Positions 14,666-21,726 are shown, counted from the stretch's first letter. The stretch: 21,726 nucleotides of DNA from Blautia sp. (GCA_017420455.1 JAFOJB010000484.1:1-21726); one strand, 5' to 3'. Notes: generated by a model not told the origin, from the letters alone. Made by a program: numbers and translations.

Positions 14666-16848
14666 TATTGATGGATATCCAGCCGCTGTCTCTCCACGAG
14701 CTCGGCGAAATACCCGTTCCGGGCGATGAGCTCCTCATATGTCCCTTCCTCCTGGATCTTCCCGTTCCCGAATACCAGGATCCGGTCGCAGTGCCGGATG
14801 GTAGAAAGCCGGTGGGCAACAACGATCCTGGTACAGTTCAGGCGGTCCAGAGAATCCGCTACCTGCTTCTGGGTCCTGTTGTCCAGGGCGCTGGTTGCCT
14901 CATCCAGGATCAGGATCTTTGGTTTTGGCGCAACAGCACGGGCGATCATCAGCCGCTGTTTCTGTCCGCCGGAAATCCCTCCCTGGCCCTCGCTGATCAT
15001 GGTGAACATTCCCATGGGCATTTCCCGGATATCATCAGCGATCCCGGCAATTTCAGCCGCCTCCCAGGCCTCCTTCATCGTCATCTGCGGCGCGGATATC
15101 GATATATTGGAAAAGATGTCTCCCTGAAAAAGCCCGCCGTCCTGCGTAACGACACCGATCCTTTTCCGAAGAGACCGCAGATCCAGTCCGCTCAGATCCT
15201 TTCCGTCATAAAAGATGGCACCTTTATCCGGAGTCTCGAACCCCAGAAGAAGCCGGACCAGGGTACTTTTTCCACACCCGGTTGCGCCGACAAAGGCGAT
15301 ATATTCTCCCGCCCGGATATTCAGGGAGAGCTTGTTGATCACATAGGGCATACTGTCGTTATACCGGAAACAAAGATCGTTGATCTCGATCCTGCCGTCA
15401 AGGCCGGTGACGATCTCCTTCTCTTCATTATATTCCGGCTCTGCCTGGAGAATCGGCTCCGCCATATCCAGGATAGGCTTGATATGGGCAATGGAAAGGG
15501 CGATCCCGGCCAGGGAAGTAAAGGCCCCCATCACCGCTCCGTAAGCTCCCGTAAAGCCGACATAATCCGAAACACTCATGCGGCTTTGCACCGCCGTGTA
15601 GTACAGGACAATATTCCCCAGCAGAGGGATCAGCGCCGTGAGCGCGGAATTGATCTTGATAAAAAGCGGAGGATCATAGAGGATACGGGCTTCCTGCGCG
15701 TACAGATTTCCCCACCGGGCGAAGGCTCTTTTCTCCGCCCCCGCCAGCCTGACTTTCTGGATACCGTTGATCAGGGCAAAATTCATCCCGCTCTCCTTCG
15801 CGGAAAGCTCCAGAGTCTCCTTCGTGATCCTCATCTGCACGATGGTGGAAACCACGCTCATCAGGACCTGCGCCAGGATAACCATCAAAGACGGAATGAC
15901 CATGGCACTGGAAAAGCGGAAAATCTGCGCGATATACAGAAGGGAACTGAGGGAGGTGATCCCTGTGGAAAGAACGGTTCCCAGCAGAAGACTACACAGC
16001 TGATTGACCGCGCCGATCCGGCTGGACAGATTTCCCGCATTGTACTGTTTGAAAAAACCCGCCGGCAGACCGATGATCCGCATCATCACTGCGGCCTCTA
16101 TGCTGAGGGATGTCCTGACCTCCAGCCGGTTCATCATCAGGGAACGTACAATTCCCAGACACTTTGACACCACCGCGATGGTGATCATGAATACCGCAGT
16201 TCCTGCCAGGAACATCTGATCTCTGGTATCCAGCACCATTCCGGTAAGCAGGGCATTCAGCCTCGGCACCGCCATTCCTGCCACCGTAGTGAGAACCGTC
16301 AGGAACACCAGCCAGAGAATGTCTGCCAGGGTCACACATTTTTTTAAAAAACTGAACAGATCCGTGATGCCGATCTTTCTCTGCGGAAGCGCCGCATAAA
16401 AACAACAGGCGCTCCTTTCAAACAGATCCTCGTTTTTCCTGTTCACCCTGATCCGTTTTCCGTTCTTTCTGTAATAATACCCATGCACAGGATCTGGCAA
16501 AAGAGCCTCCGGCAGACCGGTATCCTTCCAGAAAGCAAGGATGGGACCGGCACAGTCCTTATACCATCCCCCGGGAAGTGTTACGTTTCTTTTCATCATC
16601 CCATAGGGGCGAAGACAGTATTCTATCTGTTCTTCGATTCCCTGTATCTCCTCAGGCACCGTGACCGGCTTTAAATGGTAGTACTTGAGGATATCGTCGA
16701 TTTCTCCCTTTGTGACCAGGCGTTCATCGTCCATTTTCCTGGAAGTCTCCTCGCCCAGTACCGCGCCGGCCATTTTCCATACGGCATCTTCAAATACTTC
16801 CTGGTCTCTGTTTTCTCTTTGTTTGATCTGCTCGTCAAACCAGCCCAC
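14665..16848 (-). CDS. NHLM/NHLP-type peptide export ABC permease/ATPase, second subunit (no peptidase)
   Basis: Half-transporter of 727 residues matching the NHLM ABC2 class. An N-terminal soluble region of about 170 residues (MGWFDEQIKQRENRD onward) replaces the peptidase of the partner. A six-span permease domain follows (about 180-450), then an ATPase with Walker A GATGCGKST, signature ISGGQKQR and LILDEATSALD. GTG 16848 is the start, 12 bases after a long GGAGGAGG tract; no nearer ATG fits the family N-terminus. The stop is TAG, which shows that TAG functions as a normal terminator in this genome. It follows the C39-bearing subunit by 69 bases, and the two probably form a heterodimeric exporter for a leader-bearing peptide. 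Confidence 0.9.
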   Translation of the reverse strand: MGWFDEQIKQRENRDQEVFEDAVWKMAGAVLGEETSRKMDDERLVTKGEIDDILKYYHLKPVTVPEEIQGIEEQIEYCLRPYGMMKRNVTLPGGWYKDCAGPILAFWKDTGLPEALLPDPVHGYYYRKNGKRIRVNRKNEDLFERSACCFYAALPQRKIGITDLFSFLKKCVTLADILWLVFLTVLTTVAGMAVPRLNALLTGMVLDTRDQMFLAGTAVFMITIAVVSKCLGIVRSLMMNRLEVRTSLSIEAAVMMRIIGLPAGFFKQYNAGNLSSRIGAVNQLCSLLLGTVLSTGITSLSSLLYIAQIFRFSSAMVIPSLMVILAQVLMSVVSTIVQMRITKETLELSAKESGMNFALINGIQKVRLAGAEKRAFARWGNLYAQEARILYDPPLFIKINSALTALIPLLGNIVLYYTAVQSRMSVSDYVGFTGAYGAVMGAFTSLAGIALSIAHIKPILDMAEPILQAEPEYNEEKEIVTGLDGRIEINDLCFRYNDSMPYVINKLSLNIRAGEYIAFVGATGCGKSTLVRLLLGFETPDKGAIFYDGKDLSGLDLRSLRKRIGVVTQDGGLFQGDIFSNISISAPQMTMKEAWEAAEIAGIADDIREMPMGMFTMISEGQGGISGGQKQRLMIARAVAPKPKILILDEATSALDNRTQKQVADSLDRLNCTRIVVAHRLSTIRHCDRILVFGNGKIQEEGTYEELIARNGYFAELVERQRLDIHQ

Positions 16849-16868
16849 TTCTTTTTTCTTCCTCCTCC

Positions 16869-16890
16869 TCTATAAACACGCGTTTATAGA
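16869..16890 (-). promoter_or_regulatory. Intercistronic hairpin before the second exporter gene
   Basis: TCTATAAAC (16869-16877) and GTTTATAGA (16882-16890) form a perfect nine-pair stem with a four-base loop ACGC. It lies between the stop of the C39 subunit and the GGAGGAGG ribosome site of the second subunit, which begins directly beside the stem. It lacks a T-run, so it is more likely an mRNA processing or translation-tuning structure, or an operator-like palindrome, than a terminator. Confidence 0.6.
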
Positions 16891-16917
16891 TGATCCAATC
16901 CGTCCGGACCCGGCTCC

Positions 16918-19098
16918 TTATTCATTGGAAATAAGTTCGGCATAATAACCGCCCTTTGCGTAGAGCTCTTCGTGAGTTCCTCTTTCTACGACCTTTCCCT
17001 TCTCCATAACGATGATCTCGTCACAGTCCCTTATGGTGGAAAGCCTGTGCGCAATGATAATACAGGTGATGCCCCGGTCCTTTACCGCTTTTACAAGTTC
17101 GTATTCCGTACGGGCATCCAGAGCGGAGGTTGCCTCGTCCATGATAATGATGGAGGGATCCTGCGCCAGCACCCGGGCGATTTCCAGCCGCTGCTTCTGA
17201 CCGCCGGAAAGGTTCTTCCCTCCCTCCAGGATCTGATTCTGGTATCCCCCGGTTCTTTCCATGATGTCCGTATGGATCCGGGCATCCCTGGCTGCGAGAA
17301 TTACTTCGAAATTCTCGATGGAATCGTCCCACATTTTGATGTTGTTCGAGATCGAATCTTCAAAAAGAATGATATCCTGATCCACGACAGCCACGGATCC
17401 GGTAAATACACGATGATCGATCTCCTGGATCGGCTTTCCGTCAAAGAGGATCTCCCCGCTCCATGGTTCATACAGGCCGCTGATCAGCCTGGAAAGAGTG
17501 GATTTTCCGCATCCGCTCTCCCCCACAAAGGCGACCCTGCTCCCCGTCTTCATGGTCATGGAGAAGTTTTCGATAAGGGGCGGCGCCAACCTGGAATAGC
17601 CAAAGGTCACATTCCGCAGCTCCACATTTCCGCCAAGCTTTGCATAGCTTTCTTCCTGATCCTTCTTCTTTGCCCGGTATCGGATATCGTCGGGATATTC
17701 CATCACATCCTCGATTCGTTCCATCTCCGTGCGCATTTCCTGGATCATCTGTCCGGAGGAGATGAGTGTCATGGCAGGCGCCATGAAGGAATTCAGCACT
17801 CCCTGGAAATAGAAGATCATACCTACCGTAAACTCGCCCCGCATGGCCAGACCGACACCGATCACCATGACAGAATAACCGGCCAGAGTATTCAGAAGCT
17901 CCGGGATCATTCCCAGGTAGAGATTCGTTTTGGTATTCTTGACGTTCTGCGCATTTACAGAAGCCTGATAACCGGCCCACTTCTGGAAGAAACCGTTCTC
18001 CGAGCCGCTGGCCTTGATGGTCTCCATCATCTGGATTCCGGAAAGCGTAGTAGCGGCAAGCTTTCCCCCCTCCCGCATCTGCACCCTGGTGATATTGATC
18101 CTTCTGGCAGAGATCATCCTCCCTGCAATGGCGTTCAGCACAAGCGTAGAAATGCCGATGGCCGTCAGCAGAACGCTGTGCCTCAAAAGGACCACCAGAT
18201 AAAAAAGCATCATTCCGATATTGATCATCAGCGGGGTAATGGTTCCCACCAGTGTCTTGGCAATTCCGGCGTTGGTTCCCTGCCGCTGCAGGATGTCTCC
18301 GGCCATACGCTGAGAAAAGAAATCCATGGGGAGATGCAGAAGCTTCCACATGAAGGAGCTGTTCCCAACCACAGCCATCTTGCCGTCTATCTTCAGAGAA
18401 TAGACACTTCCGACCACATTCACCAGGAACTGGATCAGTATCATAAGAAGCATGAGCAGCAGGAAAGGCATCAGAAGGTCTTCGTTTTCATGGGTAAGGA
18501 GCCTGTCCATAAAGAACCGGGAAAAACCGGGATTGATCATGTTGAAAAGATAACCGATCACTGTGGTAAAGATCACAAAGATCACCGCGCTTCTGGTTCC
18601 CTTCAGCCTCTTCCTGGCAAAGGAAAGAATACTCTTCGGCCTGCCCCCGGGTTCGAACCCCTCGCCCGGAATGATCTCCAGGACGATCCCGGTAAAGGAA
18701 TGGTCGAATTCCTCCATGGACACCTTTACAAACCCCCTTGCGGGGTCATTGATATATGCTTTATTCCCTTTGAAGCCGTTCAGCACTACAAAGTGGTTAA
18801 AATTCCAGTGTATAATGCATGGGAAACGGATTTCCTTTTTCAGTGCTTCGATCTCCGCCCGATAACCCGATGTCTCAAACCCGTAATTCTTTGCCGCCTT
18901 CAGCACATTCATGGCATTGGACCCATCCCGGGATACACCGCAGTCTCTCCGGACCTGTTCCAGAGGAACCCACTTCCCATAATATGCCATGACCATGTCC
19001 AGACAGGCTGCGCCGCATTCCAGGGCTTCCATCTGCATGATCACCGGAACCTTCGCCACAGCGCCTTTTACCGGCTCCTGTATTGTTTTTTTACTCAC
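16918..19098 (-). CDS. NHLM/NHLP-type peptide export ABC transporter with C39 leader peptidase
   Basis: Bifunctional exporter subunit of 726 residues. The N-terminal C39 cysteine peptidase (about 15-140) cleaves leader peptides: Q22 and C28 in QMEALECGAAC, H102 in NHFVVLNG and D118 in YINDPARG give the full catalytic set. Six membrane spans (about 165-440) and an ATPase with GESGCGKST, LSGGQKQR and IIMDEATSALD follow. GTG 19098 starts 7 bases after AGGAG, and only 14 bases separate it from the preceding small HlyD-like gene. The domain order equals the NHLM ABC1 class, which exports RiPP-type peptides. Because the peptidase looks active, a leader-bearing substrate must exist, but none is adjacent. 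Confidence 0.93.
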   Translation of the reverse strand: MSKKTIQEPVKGAVAKVPVIMQMEALECGAACLDMVMAYYGKWVPLEQVRRDCGVSRDGSNAMNVLKAAKNYGFETSGYRAEIEALKKEIRFPCIIHWNFNHFVVLNGFKGNKAYINDPARGFVKVSMEEFDHSFTGIVLEIIPGEGFEPGGRPKSILSFARKRLKGTRSAVIFVIFTTVIGYLFNMINPGFSRFFMDRLLTHENEDLLMPFLLLMLLMILIQFLVNVVGSVYSLKIDGKMAVVGNSSFMWKLLHLPMDFFSQRMAGDILQRQGTNAGIAKTLVGTITPLMINIGMMLFYLVVLLRHSVLLTAIGISTLVLNAIAGRMISARRINITRVQMREGGKLAATTLSGIQMMETIKASGSENGFFQKWAGYQASVNAQNVKNTKTNLYLGMIPELLNTLAGYSVMVIGVGLAMRGEFTVGMIFYFQGVLNSFMAPAMTLISSGQMIQEMRTEMERIEDVMEYPDDIRYRAKKKDQEESYAKLGGNVELRNVTFGYSRLAPPLIENFSMTMKTGSRVAFVGESGCGKSTLSRLISGLYEPWSGEILFDGKPIQEIDHRVFTGSVAVVDQDIILFEDSISNNIKMWDDSIENFEVILAARDARIHTDIMERTGGYQNQILEGGKNLSGGQKQRLEIARVLAQDPSIIIMDEATSALDARTEYELVKAVKDRGITCIIIAHRLSTIRDCDEIIVMEKGKVVERGTHEELYAKGGYYAELISNE

Positions 19099-19112
19099 CT
19101 GGATCTCCTGCC

Positions 19113-19556
19113 TTAGTTCAGTATCATTTTAATAATGTTGGTGGTTCTGTAAGCAACCTTGCATTCATAGATTCCATCCGGAAGGAACGTATCTGCGCCG
19201 GCAATAAAATTGCCTTCGGTATCTCTTCCGGTATAATCCACAATGATCTTTGCGTCTCCCACCTCGGCTGTCATGCCTTCCTTTACATTGCCTGCCGCAC
19301 TGTCCTTCTCGAAGGTGATGATCAGATTTCCCTCCTTCACCGCGGCGATTCCCTTCTCGCTGCTTACGACTACCGCAAAAGCGCTCCAGCAGAGAATCCC
19401 CACCAGGAAAAGCAGCACCGCCGTAAGAAAGAGCCACATTGGCGGGTTCGTCACATGCATATAATCATTCAGCTCCTCCGGCGAAGAAATCCGGTCTATG
19501 CTCTTTTTCCGGAAAATCCCGGAATTACTGGTTTTCTTATTCTTTCCCTCCACCAC
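19113..19556 (-). CDS. Minimal HlyD-like NHLM secretion protein
   Basis: A 147-residue membrane-anchored accessory protein. A basic N-terminus is followed by ISSPEELNDYMHVTNPPMWL (about 23-42), the signature of NHLM-type fusion proteins, and one membrane span at about 41-63. The outside part is only about 85 residues of beta-strand-like sequence ending NIIKMILN, which resembles the last barrel piece of HlyD proteins. The coiled-coil hairpin and lipoyl parts of ordinary HlyD are absent, which suits a Gram-positive cell with no outer membrane. The start is GTG 19556 or the adjacent GTG 19553; GAAGGGGAA lies just upstream and no ATG is available. First gene of the exporter operon. Confidence 0.8.
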   Translation of the reverse strand: MVEGKNKKTSNSGIFRKKSIDRISSPEELNDYMHVTNPPMWLFLTAVLLFLVGILCWSAFAVVVSSEKGIAAVKEGNLIITFEKDSAAGNVKEGMTAEVGDAKIIVDYTGRDTEGNFIAGADTFLPDGIYECKVAYRTTNIIKMILN

Positions 19557-19652
19557 ACCGTTCCCCTTCTTGTTCTTTTTATTCCCACGCTCAGCAGACC
19601 CGGAGGGCTGCCGCCAGGGTCAGATTCCTTTTGCTCCGGGCCTTCCGGAACT

Positions 19653-19666
19653 ATTATACTATTATA
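19653..19666 (-). promoter_or_regulatory. Probable -10 region of the exporter operon promoter
   Basis: On the minus strand two overlapping-register TATAAT hexamers (19666-19661 and 19658-19653) lie about 100 bases before the HlyD-like gene in the only AT-rich stretch of the gap 19557-19817. No good -35 hexamer stands at 17 bases (TGGAGC is the nearest for the first one), so it may need an activator. Downstream in the leader, CCCGGAG and CTCCGGG could form a hairpin. Confidence 0.45.
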
Positions 19667-19775
19667 TAATAAAATGAGAATCTGCTCCACCATTTCCTTC
19701 TTATCTTTTGTGTACCTGCGTTACTATTCACAGTCTTGCCCGGATAGGAACAGCAACGTGCCTGCAGACATCGTG

Positions 19776-19811
19776 CTGCAGTTCACGGTTTCACCGGCCG
19801 GGGACTGTAAC
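19776..19811 (+). repeat. Dispersed intergenic repeat, copy B
   Basis: A 36-base element ending CCGGCCGGGGACTGTAAC, identical at 28 of 36 positions to 14630-14665 and, like it, placed just after the stop of a minus-strand gene (nagA stop at 19818-19820). It may be the right end of a longer element of about 92 bases, since GTTAC at 19720 and AGTC plus CCCGG nearby mirror the right end in inverted order. Confidence 0.7.
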
Positions 19812-19817
19812 CGGACA

Positions 19818-21008
19818 TCAAAGCAGTTCTCCCTGGAAAACCATGGTATGGATTTTCAGTTCCCGGTCCACCAGCAGCAGGTCGGCGCTCTTCCCGGGAG
19901 CGATACTTCCGCAGATATCAAAGAGACCTGCAGCCTTCGCCGGATTCATGGAGGCGCATTTTACAGCGCTGCCAAGGGGAATCCCCATCTTCAGGACTGC
20001 CGTTCTGAGACAGTTCATCAGATTCGTATTACTTCCGGCGATGGTACCATCCTTCAGGGCCGCGCGGTTTCCCACTACCTTTACCGGCTGTCCGCCCAGA
20101 GAATACTCTCCGTCCGGAAGACCTGCGGCCTCCATGCTGTCGCTGATGAGACAGATCCTGTCGTCTCCGAACATTTTGAAGGTGGTCCGGACAACGGAGG
20201 GATGAATATGAACCCCGTCACAGATCAGTTCTACCCTCACATTCTCATGATCGCACGCTGCTCCTGCTACACCGGGAGCTCTATGGGAAAAAGGCGGCAT
20301 GGCATTATACAGATGCGTCACATGGCGTGCCCCCAGAGAGAACGCTTCCGCCGCCGTTTCGTAATCCGCCGTTGTATGCGCCAGGGAAATTCCCACCTTA
20401 TCATGCAGTTTAGTGATGAATTCCCGGGATCCGGGAAGCTCCGGGGCGATATCGCAAAAACGGATCAGCCCCTTTGCCTTCTCCTGAAGCCGTTCGAACA
20501 TGGAAATATCCGGATTCATGATATAGGCCGGGTTCTGCGCTCCTTTTTTTGCGCCGGAGATAAACGGGCCTTCCATATTGATCCCGCGAAGCGCGGCGCG
20601 GCAGGGCTTTCCGTGTCCCTTCCCTTCCGTTTCCTGGGATGCCGCAAAGCGGGCCGCGCATTCCATGATCCCCGAAAGGATCTCTTCACTGAAGGTCATG
20701 GTCGCCGGAACGATCGAGGTGATACCCTGGGAAAGCTCGTACTCCGCGATCTTTTCCATCGCCTCCTGCGTCCCGTCGCAGAAATCAAAGCCCATGCAGC
20801 CATGGAAATGAATATCCACCAGGCCCGGAATGGCGTACAGCCCCTCCGCGTCCAGAACCGTCTCCCCGGTTCCTTCCCGGGAATCCCCCGCCGGAGTTTT
20901 TCCGGATCCGTTCTTCCCTTCCCCGGTGAATCTCCCGTTCTCCATGGTAATCTCTCTTTTCTCAAATGTACCGTCCTCACAGAAGACATCCGCGTTTATG
21001 ATCCTCAT
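19818..21008 (-). CDS. nagA: N-acetylglucosamine-6-phosphate deacetylase
   Basis: Cytoplasmic amidohydrolase of 396 residues that removes acetate from GlcNAc 6-phosphate in amino-sugar and cell-wall recycling. Landmarks are the HxH motif DIHFHG (H67, H69), the metal-ligand glutamate in NMEGPF (E146), histidines H211 in LAHTTAD and H232 in THLYNAM, and the catalytic aspartate D290 in LISDSMEAAG. Residues 31-50 form a Gly/Thr/Ser-rich surface insertion unlike the rest. ATG 21008 has GGGAGG 5 bases upstream and its own promoter. No nagB or GlcNAc phosphotransferase gene is beside it; its neighbours are an unrelated export operon and divergent microprotein genes. Confidence 0.95.
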   Translation of the reverse strand: MRIINADVFCEDGTFEKREITMENGRFTGEGKNGSGKTPAGDSREGTGETVLDAEGLYAIPGLVDIHFHGCMGFDFCDGTQEAMEKIAEYELSQGITSIVPATMTFSEEILSGIMECAARFAASQETEGKGHGKPCRAALRGINMEGPFISGAKKGAQNPAYIMNPDISMFERLQEKAKGLIRFCDIAPELPGSREFITKLHDKVGISLAHTTADYETAAEAFSLGARHVTHLYNAMPPFSHRAPGVAGAACDHENVRVELICDGVHIHPSVVRTTFKMFGDDRICLISDSMEAAGLPDGEYSLGGQPVKVVGNRAALKDGTIAGSNTNLMNCLRTAVLKMGIPLGSAVKCASMNPAKAAGLFDICGSIAPGKSADLLLVDRELKIHTMVFQGELL

Positions 21009-21091
21009 CCTGACCTCCCATACACAGAATTGTGATTTCCAGAAGCTTCAGCTCCGGCTTCTGCAGCCGCTGCCGATTTTGTGCTGAATCC

Positions 21092-21120
21092 ATTCTAACA
21101 CGGTTGGTATCTGTACACAA
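21092..21120 (-). promoter_or_regulatory. Sigma-A-type promoter for nagA
   Basis: On the minus strand TTGTGT (21120-21115) and TAGAAT (21097-21092) are 17 bases apart, about 85 bases before the nagA start. The -10 matches five of six consensus bases, the -35 only the first three, which suggests a modest or activated promoter. TGTGAT repeats lie just upstream of the -35. Confidence 0.6.
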
Positions 21121-21133
21121 TCTGTTTTCCCCG

Positions 21134-21162
21134 TGTGATGATTCTGTGATACTCCATGTGAT
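21134..21162. promoter_or_regulatory. Three direct TGTGAT repeats in the divergent promoter region
   Basis: TGTGAT occurs at 21134, 21145 and 21157, spaced 11 and 12 bases, close to one helical turn. The array begins 14 bases upstream of the nagA -35 and is 141 bases before the first microprotein start. Spacing and position look like a multi-site activator or repressor target. Bases 21170-21280 that follow are strongly A-rich on the plus strand and hold no gene or clear promoter. Confidence 0.5.
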
Positions 21163-21302
21163 AAAGTAGCCTCAGAACAAAAGAGAAGCAAAAAGATACA
21201 GAAAAAGAACCGAATATTGAAACACAAGTAAAAAAACAGAAAAAAATACAAAAAATTTTTAAAAAAACAGTGACGAAATCGTGAAAGGAGCGTATAATAA
21301 TT

Positions 21303-21452
21303 ATGACAAAGAAGGAAAAGAAACAGACACTTATGGTATGTGTGAGCACTTTGTGCAAATTAAACGGCTGTATGCCAGGATCCGCCGAACTTACGATCGC
21401 TCTGGGAAGCGATTATGAGGATGTGATCTCCGAATATTTTCTGCACCTGTAA
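21303..21452 (+). CDS. Cysteine-containing microprotein, LexA-HTH-like (copy 1)
   Basis: A 49-residue protein beginning MTKKEKKQTLMVCVSTLC and ending EYFLHL. AAAGGAG lies 12 bases upstream of the ATG. The layout MTK..K.Q, NG..P (21-25), EL (29-30) and ALG (33-35) follows the first helix-turn-helix of LexA repressors, which begin similarly in Bacillus (MTKLSKRQ), then the chain simply ends. C13, C18 and C23 are extra. A paralogue follows in tandem with the same ribosome-site sequence, which makes a real gene likely. Alternatives are a small regulatory protein of unknown fold or an export substrate. Function unknown; it is transcribed away from nagA. Confidence 0.6.
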   Translation: MTKKEKKQTLMVCVSTLCKLNGCMPGSAELTIALGSDYEDVISEYFLHL

Positions 21453-21544
21453 AGGAAACAGCCGGAAAAGCCCCTTCCTGCGCAGCCACCGGCAATTTCG
21501 CAGTATTTACACATCCTGAACACAGTTTGCACACAATCTTTCCA

Positions 21545-21651
21545 TATAATAACGATGTACAAAAGCAAAAGGCCAGCCGGCCGGAACAAAACTCATTATA
21601 CTGACAGGATCAGACACCGGCCTTTCAGAAAGGCCCGCCGGAAAGGAGCGT
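21545..21651 (+). promoter_or_regulatory. Putative promoter and structured leader of microprotein copy 2
   Basis: TATAAT (21545-21550) is a candidate -10 without a good -35 at 17 bases. The presumed leader has GGCCTTT (19-25 of the 21600s) pairing with AAAGGCC (21629-21635) around a CAG loop; another AAAGGCC at 21568-21574 could compete. The ribosome site GAAAGGAG (21641-21648) is itself complementary to CCTTTC. Mutually exclusive pairings could expose or hide the ribosome site. Confidence 0.4.
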
Positions 21652-21658
21652 GATCTGT

Positions 21659-21726
21659 ATGACAAAGATGGAGAGGAAACAGAAAGTGATATTATGTGTA
21701 GCAACCTATTGCAGACTCTACGGGCG
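21659..21726 (+). CDS. Cysteine-containing microprotein, LexA-HTH-like (copy 2, 3' partial)
   Basis: Only the first 22 codons are in the window: MTKMERKQKVILCVATYC then RLYG. It aligns without gaps to copy 1: MTK, E, KQ, the CV.T..C pair (C13, C18) and the glycine are shared. AAAGGAG stands 10 bases before the ATG, inside the 11-mer GAAAGGAGCGT that also precedes copy 1. The start codons are 356 bases apart and the intervening 206 bases hold no other gene that I can support. The pair looks like an old tandem duplication with conserved N-termini. Confidence 0.55.
   Translation, partial: MTKMERKQKVILCVATYCRLYG

Noticed and set aside
19496..19693. 65-codon minus-strand ORF upstream of the HlyD-like gene, considered as a leader peptide gene
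   Set aside because: AAGGAA touches the ATG with no proper spacing, it runs across the presumed promoter and overlaps the HlyD-like gene in another frame, and the composition looks non-coding.
14668..21035. Plus-strand open frames of 499, 714 and 650 codons over the exporter genes and nagA
   Set aside because: They lack recognisable domains and have abnormal composition rich in His, Arg and Gln. The opposite strand carries full ABC and NagA motifs in the same places.
21293..21298. TATAAT directly before microprotein copy 1 as its promoter
   Set aside because: It lies between the ribosome site and the ATG, so a transcript from it would lack both.
21095..21358. Hydrophobic minus-strand ORF (87 codons) opposite the A-rich region
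   Set aside because: It is the Phe-rich complement of an A-rich tract, overlaps microprotein copy 1 and has no ribosome site.
21527..21550. TTGCAC with TATAAT as a standard promoter for microprotein copy 2
   Set aside because: The spacer is only 12 bases, too short for sigma-A. I kept only the -10 as a weak candidate.

Overview
The window looks like a chromosomal segment of a gut-type Clostridia bacterium, most likely Lachnospiraceae. The reasons are the gene families present (a glycerol-type CUT1 ABC importer, a BMP-family nucleoside importer, an NHLM/NHLP peptide exporter), strong AGGAGG-like ribosome sites, several GTG starts and roughly 50% GC. This taxonomic call is inference from gene content; there is no rRNA in the window. 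No tRNA, CRISPR array, transposase or integrase was seen.

Left block (1-6936, + strand) is a sugar or polyol uptake and catabolism cluster. It holds a 5'-truncated permease, a second permease, two different ABC ATPases, a 37-residue single-span membrane peptide, an L-xylulose-kinase-type FGGY kinase (lyxK-like), an L-xylulose-5-phosphate 3-epimerase (ulaE/sgbU-like) and a 127-residue orphan. Two permeases, two ATPases and a small membrane protein recall the GlpSTPQUV glycerol importer layout; the binding protein is presumably upstream of base 1. Kinase plus epimerase would turn a pentulose such as L-xylulose into L-ribulose 5-phosphate. The 4-epimerase that would finish the route is not here. 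The first ATPase gene carries an in-frame TAG 30 codons before what looks like its ancestral stop.

Middle block (7024-14512, - strand), in transcription order: bmpA, nupO, nupP, nupQ (nucleoside import), then a secreted VanX-type D,D-dipeptidase, a lone STAS anti-sigma antagonist, a strong hairpin terminator, and a secreted VWA protein whose domain is split by a large insertion. A good sigma-A promoter precedes bmpA and a terminator separates bmpA from nupO, the usual arrangement for making binding protein in excess.

Right block (14665-19556, - strand) is an NHLM-type peptide export operon: a very short HlyD-like fusion protein, a C39-peptidase/permease/ATPase and a second permease/ATPase. 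No precursor peptide or maturation enzyme lies beside it. nagA (N-acetylglucosamine-6-phosphate deacetylase) follows at 19818-21008 on the - strand with its own promoter.

The far right (21303 to the end, + strand) holds two tandem paralogous microprotein genes, the second cut by the window edge. Their 49-residue pattern resembles the isolated N-terminal helix-turn-helix of LexA, with added cysteines. Direct repeats of TGTGAT lie between them and the nagA promoter, and the second copy has a structured leader. This microprotein pair, together with the exporter that lacks a visible substrate, is the most promising undescribed material here.
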